NCBI GenBank assembly: GCA_025331445.1
Contig: JAIWNE010000155.1
Span: 1 to 63,113 of the forward strand
Direction of reading: 5' to 3'
Length of the DNA: 63,113 bases
Source: Blakeslea trispora
Lineage: Eukaryota; Mucoromycota; Mucoromycetes; Mucorales; Choanephoraceae
The number at the start of each line of letters is the position of its first letter. Within the stretch, counting starts at the first letter, position 1. Both the position numbers and the translations under genes were made by a program. The notes under the pieces were generated by a model. It searched no databases and had not been told where the DNA came from. It was given only the letters and a program-made list of their open reading frames with translations. Positions 54,319 to 63,113 of the stretch are shown one piece after another.

Positions 54319-56414
54319 GGGGCGAGACATTTGGCATGTATCTCTCTACTTGTAGCGGTTACGGAAAAATATTGAGGCAATGGTATAATGGTCGATCTTT
54401 AAATATGGCATTTTAGAATGCATACTTCATCAGCAGATGTCTGTATATCGAGCATCTAGTGCAGCAAGAAAAATTTTCTCAGAATGCACTGACTGGTACA
54501 ACTTTTAAAGAACTTTATGACTTTGAATCTAAATTTCAGTCAGTCATCTTGAAGAACAGATGACTCTTTTGGTTAGTAACATAACAGACAATGTCTTTGT
54601 TCTATCCCACAACTTGTTTAAGAAAGTTTAAAGCCAACTAAACAGCACTATCGAAATTCAACCTATGCCTATTGAAAGAGTCATTGTTACGAGCCTTAGA
54701 GTGTTATGGCTGTCAGTGACTTTCAAGAGGGAGCATCTTTTTGTGAGAAGAAGAAATATCTTTGCTAAAGAATAAAATAAAACAAAATTTGCGTACTGAA
54801 CTCTTCCTTAAAGAATGGCAAGTCTAATTTTACTTTGCTTTCCACAGGCACTAGTGCCATTAATGTCCAAAAATAACGGGTTGTTCTTTGGCCATTTGTA
54901 TTACATAAGGAGCATTGGTACTCACTCCCAAGTATTTCCTTTGAGAGGCTTAGCATAGATTTAAAGAGAGTGTTGTTGAAAGGATCGTGTCAGAACTGGG
55001 GGTTCAACGTTTACTGCAAGGATAGTATTGACATAGGTGTATTTGATCTTGTAATGCATGACATTAAAAGAAAAAAAGGGGCCTAGCCTTTCCAATAAGA
55101 ATGCCAACTTTATAAAACTTTCAAAGGACGCACACAAGGAAGCTGAGCTTCTTTTAGAGGATAAATCTGCGCCATTTTTATCTTTTGCCAAGTGTACTGA
55201 CTGTTAAGGAGTAAAGAATCCTCTCAGTGAGGATATACTACCGCAATACTATTTAGGCGAACAAATAAGAACATAACAAACACTTTCAATCGGTTTTAAA
55301 AAGTTTGTTAATTTTTCATACTGACGCTTTTGTCATAGGAACTCTTCCTCCAGAGTTGTCGCCTCCTCGTGTCAGATCCAAGCATTGAACACCCTCTTGT
55401 TAAGGGCTCTGTGCGACATGTATGCTTCTCTACTTGTTTTTCTCAAATGCATTGATTATTTCAGTTCTATGCTTCTTGTACTTGGCAGCTAAAACTGTCA
55501 ACCAGATTGCTTAAAAAAACGGGACAACACTCAATCAAGGATAAAGCCAGAGATATAACATACTTTATGTGATCTCGATATTTACATAGCCATGATAGTA
55601 TACTAAATAATGTGTTGGTACAAACACACCCATCAATAAGCCAAGTAACACAAGCAAGACAATGAAGACATGAAGGAGATAAGGTATAGTTCATGTATTG
55701 TTTGGATACGATTATTTACTTTAGCCTATCACAATATAAGTCGTTCTAGTGCGAGATGACAAAGAAGTCAAGTGTTGTTTGTTGCTGTTTGTCTTTTAAG
55801 TTTTAAATGTTCGTTTAAATGAATGGCGCTATCTGTTTCATAATGTAAATAATGTAATAAACGAATGTAAATAAGCAATTGAAATGATGAGCCATCAATG
55901 CGGAACCATTTTCTGACTAGTAGAATTCCAACTCCAATGCGCAACTTTTTAACATGTTCAGCATTGGTGTGCAATCAAATTTGCAGCAATCCAGAAAGAA
56001 ATCTCTCACAATCAAAGTACCCCCATTGTGATAAGAGTACGCAGCCTTTACAGAAATTAGTTTATGTGATTGAATGAATGTCAAGCTGCCAAAAGTCTCA
56101 ATTGCACTATGTCTATACTTGTGTAAGTATCAGATATGATACCATTACAAAGTAAAGCATACGCCTATTACACTGCTTTTAAGAAAATAGGGCTCGACAC
56201 AGGTAATTCAGTTGACAAACACTGCCACCTCTTAAAAGACAAATGTAAAATGTCATGCCGTGTAGTCGCCAAAAGAAAAAAAAGTACATGAGAGAAAGAG
56301 TTGTTCGCTCACAGAACAAGGTGCAATACAAAAAAGGAAATAGGCCGGTGACATAAAAAAAACAATTCGCTTGTCATACAACACGTTATTTCTTTCTTAC
56401 TCTATTACGACCCA
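54319..56414. other. Gene-poor spacer
   Basis: About 2 kb without convincing genes. Short frames on the minus strand (54765-54956, 54961-55191, 55467-55694, 55768-55974) have no motif or splice support. The last 100 bases before 56415 are the promoter/leader of the kinase gene, with TTATTTCTTTCTTACTC just before ATG. Confidence 0.45.
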
Positions 56415-57647
56415 ATGCCCATCTTTAACGACTTGATCGGCACCTTTAATTCAGCAGTTGCTTCTGCAACAGAAACCTACAACACTCTCAATACTTTTTC
56501 AAACACTGCCATTCAAGTCAATGGCAAGACGATCTGGATTACCAAGTTACTAAGTGAAGGGTAGTGTATGAGAGATGAGAAAGCTTGGTTCGTTTGTTTT
56601 TTAAAAGATGAAAGGAGGCGTCTTTTAGTGGATTTGCTCTCGTTTATTTAGCATCAAATGAAAACAAAGAGATATTTGCTGTCAAGGCAATTCGATGCAA
56701 ATCAGATAGAAAGGCTGTAAAGGCAGCCATAAGAGAAGCTTTGATTACGGACCGATTTCGGCAAAAGGGTATTATCCAGATCATGGTAGGACTGATGCTA
56801 CTGTTGGATGTTTTTTCTTTTTCTATCCAATAGCCAACCTTGTTTGCTTCATAGGATGCCTGTATCATGAGAGAACAAGATGGCAACAAGACAGTCTATC
56901 TTATCATGCCTTTCTATAAGGTAGGTTTATCGAACACCCTTAGACAACGACATAAGCTGACTTGTATTATTAGCGAGGAAACCTTCAAGACCTAATAGAA
57001 AAGAACTTTATAAAAGGCACATGTATTCCAGAAAATCAGCTTTTATTACTGTTTAAAGAGATTTGTATGAGTGTTCAGACACTTGCCAATTATACAAACA
57101 AGCGCGGAGAAAGAATACCGTATGCCCATCGAGACATTAAACCAGCGTAATAACCATTCAAAGAAAAACAATAATAATTGGCTCTAAAGTTTTTCTCTCT
57201 CTCTCTTTTTTCAGTAATATTTTACTCTCTGATGATGGTACAACTATACTTATGGATTTCGGATCAGCAAAACCTGCAAGGATACACATAAAGGATAAAA
57301 GATTAGCTACCAAGGAACAAGACGATGCAGCTGAGCATTGTTCGATGCCTTACCGAGCACCCGAGTTATTTGATGTGAAACTAGATTCGCTATTAACTGA
57401 AAAAGTCGATGTATGGTCATTGGGATGTACACTATTTGCTGTTGCTTATGGAACATCTCCCTTTGAGATGACAATGAACCAACAAGGTGGCACTTTAGCA
57501 CTTGCCATTCTCAATCGACAGTTCCGCTTTCCTTCTGATGTTTATTCCAAACAGTTTCAAGATTTTGTTTCTTGGTTATTGAATACCAATCCTGATGAAC
57601 GTCCAAGCATAGATCATGTGTTATCGGCATTAAATAAACTGATTTAA
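56415..57647 (+). CDS. STK16/NAK-family serine/threonine protein kinase
   Basis: Five exons (56415-56560, 56629-56785, 56855-56920, 56974-57146, 57215-57647) give 324 residues, almost all kinase domain. Motifs: glycine-rich 'LLSEGGFALVYLA' (46-57), 'FAVKAIRC' (ATP-anchoring Lys), 'HRDIKPANIL' (catalytic loop, about 174-183), 'MDFGSAKP' (195), 'MPYRAPELFD', 'VDVWSLGCTLFAVAYG' and 'NPDERPSIDHVL'. The 'SEGGFA' loop and 'CSMPYRAPELF' segment with few extra sequences place it with STK16 and yeast Env7, palmitoylated kinases of Golgi or vacuole membranes. Cys residues near the N-terminus for lipid attachment are not evident. The exon 4 donor GC/GTAATA joins to TAATATTTTAC and is required for 'PANILL'. 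Confidence 0.9.
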
Positions 57648-58006
57648 TCACACAAAAAAAAAGTTGTTTATTGTTCATTTCAATCACAGCTATCATTTTT
57701 CCGAATTTCATCAAAAATAACGTGTGATACAGAAAAAACTCTTTTTGAGTTTAAAAAAGTTATTTTACCTGATGAATCTCAAACGTGCCGAATAATCTAA
57801 TCTCTGGTGCCGAAAGTAGTAACCATTCAGCGTTTTTGTTTTCGTTCTATTGTCCGCATAAGAAGCCGTTAGAAAGGGAGTCGAGTGAAAGGACTTTCTT
57901 TCTTTCTTCTTTTATTATCAAAAGAAAGGACGATATATCAACGACGTCATTTTCGCCTAATTGTGTTATTCTTACCGTTCTGCCATTGATGTGACTTTTA
58001 TAAAGT
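57648..58006. promoter_or_regulatory. Spacer and promoter of the GRAM/VASt gene
   Basis: 359 bases. The left part is the kinase 3' flank, with an A run and TGTTTATTG. The right part, before ATG 58007, contains TTTATAAAG at about 57996. A 69-codon open frame at 57785-57994 has no motif and is not called. Confidence 0.4.
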
Positions 58007-60189
58007 ATGTCACAAAATCATTCTTCCTCATCTCTTCATCGCAGCATCGACTCTATTTCTTCCACCAAACGTCGTTTTTCAGCCCGCCATATGTTCAGTA
58101 AAGCCAAGGAAACAGGAAAATCATTCACAAACAGCAGAAAACGTCACAGTCTAGACAAGATACATTCTCGTCCTTCTTCAGTGGAGACAGACGAAGGTGA
58201 AGATGGAATTCTGTCTTCAAAACTCCATCGACACAGCATGGATTCTACAGCTAGATTCAGTACAGATGAAGAACCTGCATTGACCATCGATGCTCTCTCT
58301 ATCATTGATAAACCTGGTAGTTTTGCCTCTGCCTGCGATCTCTCATTGGCCAGTAAAAAGAAAAATGATGAATTTCACGCGCTTTTTAAAAGTGTTCCAG
58401 AAAGCGATTTGTTAATTGATGGCAAGTCATTGTTTGAAACAAGAAAACTGGTTCGCTTACTCTCTCTATTATAGACTACAAATGTGCTCTTCAAAAAGAC
58501 ATTTTATTACAAGGACATCTCTATCTTTCTGAACATCATGTTTGCTTTAAAAGTAACATTTTTGGCTGGGTTACAAATGTAAGCTCTGAAGCTGGTTTAT
58601 TATTTTTTTTTCTAAATGTCAGACTTTTGTGTAGCTTGTCATTCAGTTTGCAGAAATCGAAAGAGTTGAGAAACGAATGACAGCAAAGATTATACCAAAT
58701 GGTATTTTGATTGCCACAAATACTTCTACTGTAGGTCAAATAGAGATTTGAGTTCTTTTTTGTAATAGCCCCTCATCTATCTGTCATTAGCATATTTTCG
58801 CTTCATTTCTCTTACGTGATCAAACCTATGATCAAATCATCAAGATCTGGAATCTTAGTCGACATGTTCTATCCCAGGAAAAACTAGTGGAAAGCGATAC
58901 TGACAGTTTACCTTCTTCTACCTTGGATTCAGCTGTTGTTATTCAAGAAGAAGAAGAAAAGCGAGATGCTGTCCAGTTAAAAGATAGTCCAATTCAACAA
59001 GAGAAATCATCACCTAAACAAACACGCCCTCGATCTGTCTCTGATTCGCTTACTCAAAGTGGCTATCATCTCTTGGCTGCACCTAGTATCGAAAGTATCC
59101 TGAACTCTAAGCGAGAGACACAACAACCCAAACCAACATTCTCAAAAAAGGCTCGTATTTGTCCCTGTAGCATACGAGGCCAACAATACTTTCATGTTGC
59201 TCTTGATCAAACTTACAAGGGTGATGTTGAGCGCATGTTTAAATTGTTGTTTGATAGTCAGTTTATGAAAAGCTTTCTTGAGACCTATGAACAATTTGAA
59301 GGTAACAAATAAAGAGAGAGAGAGACTGTACAGTATCCTGACATGCTCCATAGATGTACAGATTGGTAGTTGGAAACGCAATGAACGAGAGGTGACTGGA
59401 AGAAGAAGGATCAAGAGTTCAAATACGATGGGTAAATGAGGATACAACAAAAACAAAAAAGGTTATTCATCAAAACAATAGGTGCAAAACTTGTTAAAGT
59501 GCTGTTTCGAGAACAGAAAGTACACAAAAAATACCCATACTACTGTTGTGTGACTGTCAAGAAATCGATGCCAGATATGCCAATGGGTGCAGTCTATTCC
59601 ATTCAATCACGTACCTGCATCACTCGTGAAAGTAAAGACAAAGTACATGTACTGGTAACATTTCAAGTTGTCTTTTCTAAAACTGGACTTGTAAGCTGTA
59701 AAGTTTTGAATTCACACATAACAAAATAATTCTATTAAGCACACACACACTCTTTCTTTTTTGTATATACAAACAGCGATTATTGAAAAGAATGCAGCAG
59801 AAGATCAATTGAAACTCTATCGACACTTGCACTATGTACTCAGTCAGCCTGACTTGATTCAGCAACTGGTTCAGGATGATCCCTCTTTGCTCGACAGTCT
59901 ATCACACACACCCATCTCACCCACCCCATCCTCCAAACTGACTCGACCTACCTATCTTGTCTATGTAGGACTCTTTATTGTCCTGTTAGCACACTGTATA
60001 CTGGCTATACGGATGCATTACATGTCAGATCACCTTCAAGCACTTTATCAACAAAAGATGGTCGCACAAGATAACTCATGGGCGGAGTCTAAAATCAAGA
60101 GCACACAACAAATGCTAGATGAATCAGATCAGGAAATACATGATTTCGATCAGCGACTCTCGGGATTGGCTCAACCTATTTTTATGTAA
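58007..60189 (+). CDS. GRAM/VASt-domain sterol-transfer protein (Lam/Ltc/GRAMD1-like)
   Basis: Seven exons (58007-58421, 58475-58578, 58635-58730, 58791-59301, 59354-59431, 59482-59697, 59777-60189) give 610 residues with closed phases. There is a Ser/Arg-rich disordered N-terminus. A GRAM domain spans about 125-220 ('FHALFKSVPESDLLIDDYKCAL', 'GHLYLSEHHVCFKSNIFGWVT' in parts). A linker and a VASt domain follow at about 330-475 ('ALDQTYKGDVERMFKLLF', 'GSWKRNEREVTGRRR', 'VHVLVTFQVVFSKTGLV'). The C-terminal transmembrane helix is at about 533-552. This is the order in yeast Lam/Ltc and human GRAMD1 proteins, which move sterol between ER and other membranes at contact sites. Intron 1 (58422-58474) starts with GC. 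The exon 6 donor at 59698 was chosen to give 'LVSSIIEKN'. Confidence 0.9.
58422..58474 (+). other. GC-AG intron in the GRAM/VASt gene
   Basis: It begins GCAAGTC and ends ATTATAG. Joining GATG to ACTACAAATG restores 'LIDDYKCALQ' in the GRAM domain. Reading through gives a stop after about 17 residues. Confidence 0.88.
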
Positions 60190-60729
60190 ATAATCTTCAT
60201 GTGACACCCTACTAAAATAAACTTTGTTCATTGATTGGCTTATTGTTCCAGTGCCCTTTTTCGAGAATTCAGTAGAAAGTGTTATAAAGACTTTTATGCT
60301 ATAAAAGACTGTCATGCTATAAATAAAAAAAAAAGATGACTGCTACAGAATATGAATAGACAAAGCACACAATGATTGCAGAAGAAAAAGAAAAAAAAAA
60401 GAGAGTGGAGCTTTCTGGCACAACCAAAAATGACTGCTTTATTTCTCTTTCCAATGGCTTGATTATTTCATACAAACTAGCTTTCCATGTTTCTCTGTTG
60501 AATGACATTCAATTGCCTGCTTTTCTCTCTCCTTTTTTCTCTCTCTCTTTGGTGATTATCATCATCTATGCTTATTATACTGTTTGTATCACTTGAAATC
60601 AGGTGTCTGAATTTCAAATAGTGTTTTTTTTTATTAGGTTAATAGGAAAAAAAAGAAAGAAAGAATATAATACAAACGTATAAATACACAAAGAATAAAC
60701 ATGTACAATTAAAGAAAGAAGGGGGGGTA
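60190..60729. other. Intergenic between convergent genes
   Basis: The 3' flanks of the GRAM/VASt gene (plus) and the GT77-like gene (minus). AATAAAC at 60215 and TTTATTAGG near 60630 may be polyadenylation signals. Open frames at 60372-60596 and 60317-60508 are opposite-strand, low in complexity and lack motifs. Confidence 0.45.
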
Positions 60730-61888
60730 TTAGTGTTGAAGTTCTAATTGAGTATCAATTTGGTCCAGCCAAGTATCATTTAAATACCAATAATCATGTT
60801 CCATCAATTTGGCCTTCTTTTCTTCACCCACCTATAAGAGAAGATACATGAATATCACTATTAAACAAGAATACAAGAAAACTTACTAAATAGTTGGCAT
60901 GTATAATAAAGGGCTGAATTCCATGCTTATTTGGCAAGTCATGTGTAAAATAAACAAAGCCATTTGGAAAGTGTAGCACATCCAACAAGACGACTGAGCC
61001 AGTTCTTAAATCTAAATTCAGCTTATCGAGTGCCATATTCATTGCACCTTGTTGGGTTTTTGCGTCATTGGCATCTTGAATGGCAATCGTCTCGGCCAAT
61101 AACCGCTTCATCTCTAGAGAAGGTCGCATCAGATAAAAGCCACTGTTGACTTCTTGTTGATTCATGCCTTCTTGCTGAAACAAGACATGTGTCTCTTGTC
61201 GCATCTCTAGCAGTGTACTGACATAGTCTACAATGTTGGGTCGTAACCAGATAATATCGACATCCGAGAAGAACACATTGATATCCAAATAGAGCAGTTG
61301 CTGTACAACCAATGTCTTTGAATGAGTGATGATACGATACTCTTTTGAGAAATAAGTCTTAAAGTCAGCTTCTACTTGTGTATGAAACCAAATGTCAGGT
61401 ATCATAGAGGCATGTCGACCATAGCCTGCCATCACTAGATGATCATACAGTTTTCGATCAAAGCAGAAAATAAGAAACTTGTGCTGGCCTGTTCGTTTGA
61501 GTGATTCGATCCAGTTGTAGACATGGTGGCGCATACCATAGTTTGCTGTAGCCACCACCAAGACTCGGTGTTCTAGCAGGTTGGCCTTGATCTTCTTCAT
61601 CAAGCCTGATGGTGGAGGGGGCAATCGATCAGGAATGTCAATGTCTTGTGTGTTTTCGGTCAAGAGAGTAGGTTCTGGCAATAAGATGGATGTGTTCTGG
61701 GCTGTGCTGTTACAGTCGCATACAAATGGATCATAGGTTGTGTTGGTAAAGAAGGTTTGCTCGTTACTGAGGTAAGTGGCATCTGTATTGACAGGCTGTG
61801 CTTCTCTTGAATAGAGATGACTTAGGTAAACAAGACAGGATAAAAGTAGTGTAAATAAGATTAAATAGAGGCTTTTCTTGTGATCCAT
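60730..61888 (-). CDS. GT77-type nucleotide-diphospho-sugar transferase, type II membrane protein
   Basis: Two exons (61888-60887 and 60831-60730) give 367 residues. A short cytosolic tail (MDHKKS) and a signal-anchor helix (about residues 7-24) precede a stem with several Asn-x-Ser/Thr sites. The catalytic part begins about residue 105 ('HRVLVVATANYGM') and includes 'FLIFCFDRKLYDHL' and 'LLYLDINVFFSDVDIIWLRP', with the DxD metal/UDP-sugar site at 209-211. 'NSGFYLMRPS' follows. The order matches the nucleotide-diphospho-sugar transferase domain of GT77 enzymes, which act in the Golgi. The 34-codon last exon ends 'DTQLELQH' and completes 'HANYLVGEEKK'. Sugar and acceptor are unknown. Confidence 0.88.
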
Positions 61889-62187
61889 TTCTAATTTCTT
61901 GTTTTCTGAATTCTGCTTCTCGGGTTATATCTAAAAGAGAGAGAAATGGGCTGTGAAAAATAAGAGAAAAAAAAAAGGGGGAAAAAAGAAAGAGAGAGAG
62001 TATGTGATTTATATATAAAAATAGAAAAAATAAGAAAGTGAGCGGTCTTTTAATCTCACCAATGACAAGAGTGGCTTACTGAATAGAAAAAAAAAAAAAT
62101 CCATTGTTAAAGCACAGCTCAGTAGACGCGTATTTCTTTCTTTTTTTTTTTTATTTATTTATTGTTTTTTTTAAAAAAAAAAAAATT
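61889..62187. promoter_or_regulatory. Divergent promoter region between GT77-like and Caprin-like genes
   Basis: 299 bases with long purine tracts (AAAGAGAGAG, GGGGGAAAAAAG), CTCACCAATGACAAG near 62056 (contains a CCAAT box), and T and A runs of 10 or more just before ATG 62188. No coding sequence. Confidence 0.5.
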
Positions 62188-63113
62188 ATGCTTCTAGATA
62201 AAATGAGACCCAAGTCAAAGCCAAACAGAAAAATGCACAAGAAAAAGATAGTGAGCTCTGTTCATCCTTATGTAGAGAGTGTTCAAAGCAAATTAAGCAC
62301 GACTCAAGAACACTATGTAAGTTCATACTCTCTTTATTTTTTGGTTACTTATTTCCTTTGTAGAACAAGTTGGAAGAATATGAAAATACAAGACAATTGA
62401 CAACAGAAGAATTGGCAGAGAAGCAAAAGCTCAAGACAACTATGGAAGCATATGAAGATCTTTTGTTGGATTATGTAAGTCTTTTTTTTCTTTACCATCC
62501 ATCTATCCTCATCTTTTTTCTATAGAACGCCACTTCTACCAAGGCCAAATTACGCTCTTATCAAGATAGAGAGGCTCATGAAGTACGACACAGAAATGAA
62601 GCACAAATCCTTGAACTGTTAAACTTGTTCTATTTGGTCAGAGTGGGTTCACTTGGTACATTTGATCCCATTGACTTTCCAAACAAAGAAAGTCTGTTGA
62701 GAGCTGCTATGGATGCATGCGATCAAATGTTGGGCGCCTCTATCTACTGCAAAGTGCATCGTTCATTTCAAGTACGATTACGAAAGAAAGATCATATCAC
62801 AGCCACCTTAAAGAAGCTTGAGACAGGCTCTAATGAACTCATCATGGAAGGTATCTCTTTCAAACAGATCAAGGACTTTATGCAGCATATATGGGATTAT
62901 GCCACTTGTGTACATGAAGAAGGAGAGGATGCGGATGATAAAGAGAATCATGAAGAATCTAATCTGGTAGAAGAATCAACAGAACACAAAGAGGAAGCAG
63001 GAGAGCCAACAGATGAAAAGCCAACAGAAGACACAAGAGATAAAAAGCCAGCAGAAGACACGAAAGACAAAAAGCCAGCAGAAGACGCTAAAGATAAAAA
63101 ACCAACAGAAGAC
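62188..63113 (+). CDS. Caprin-like dimerisation-domain protein, 3' end outside window
   Basis: Exons 62188-62316, 62364-62474 and 62526 to beyond 63113 keep frame. At least 276 residues are present. An alternative start is the Met at 62203 (MRPKSKPNRK). A basic start is followed by 'HYNKLEEYENTRQLTTEELAEKQKL', 'YEDLLLDYN', a coil, and an all-helical part ('ILELLNLFYLVRVG', 'LLRAAMDACDQML', 'ISFKQIKDFMQHIWD'). The order of a 'KL..Y......L..EQ......' coil followed by an 'L..LD.FY..V' helix resembles the Caprin-1 dimerisation region. Caprin-1 is an RNA-granule protein. The C-terminal part is acidic, with 9-10-residue repeats 'DKKPAEDTK' that run off the window. The family call is tentative; no RNA-binding motif is in view. 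Confidence 0.5.
62994..63113 (+). repeat. Tandem coding repeat (Lys-Pro-[Ala/Thr]-Glu-Asp)
   Basis: Five or more units of 27-30 bases (AAAAAGCCAGCAGAAGACAC and variants) encode KP(A/T)ED(T/A)(K/R)DK. The array is still continuing at the window edge. Confidence 0.85.

Noticed and set aside
59690..59780. Apparent phase error between the last two exons of the GRAM/VASt gene
   Set aside because: Using the second GT (GTAAAG at 59698) as donor and the CAG at 59776 closes the phase and gives 'TGLVSSIIEKN', as expected for the end of a VASt domain.

Overview
The window is nuclear DNA of a fungus. Genes have many introns of about 50 bases with GT...AG ends and CTAAC/CTGAC-like branch sites, intergenic DNA is AT-rich, and homopolymer runs are common. 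The gene content (an ATG16 with a WD40 propeller, TRS65, a DUG3-type amidotransferase, HSF, GRAM/VASt and STK16-like kinase genes) and the dense Tc1/mariner, LINE and Helitron load point to an early-diverging fungus, most likely Mucoromycota/Mucorales. I cannot name the species from sequence alone.

Layout. 0-5 kb: transposon-rich DNA. It holds a Tc1 relic, a PD-(D/E)XK-like gene split by an intact Tc1 transposase gene, and a CACTA/Tnp2-like fragment. 5-10 kb: gene-poor AT-rich DNA with one clean MITE with pogo-like ends. 10-23.5 kb: a compact block of seven genes: DUF4112 membrane protein, MoCF/CinA-like protein, OB-CCCH-methyltransferase, F-box protein, heat-shock-factor-type regulator, DUG3, TRS65, ATG16 (eight including the F-box gene). 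Exon phases close for all of them. Only the first intron of ATG16 is doubtful. 23.9-50.4 kb: an accessory island. It contains three copies of a repeat of about 3.5-4 kb that carries an intact six-exon gene of unknown function. Two copies form a near-perfect palindrome (arms 39229-43154 and 43189-47114, spacer 34 bases). Between copy one and the palindrome lie a decayed LINE, a Tc1 element and a decayed Helitron. Two further Tc1 elements lie to the right and share a single TA. 51-63 kb: single-copy genes resume: UDP-glycosyltransferase, STK16-like kinase, GRAM/VASt lipid-transfer protein, GT77-like glycosyltransferase and a Caprin-like protein running off the end.

How the genes fit together. 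Several core genes serve membrane traffic and lipid or glycan handling: TRS65 (TRAPP II), ATG16 (autophagy conjugation), the GRAM/VASt protein (sterol transfer at contact sites), the STK16-like kinase, and two secretory-pathway glycosyltransferases. They look like ordinary neighbours, not a cluster.

The most unusual feature is the palindrome. Its repeated gene encodes a 486-residue protein with a PD...ExK nuclease-like signature. The third, direct copy is identical over long stretches but has a sharply bounded divergent patch over that same domain, where the ExK lysine becomes asparagine. A second, unrelated-looking relic at 0.8-3.6 kb carries the same kind of PD...ExK signature and is interrupted between the two halves of the motif.
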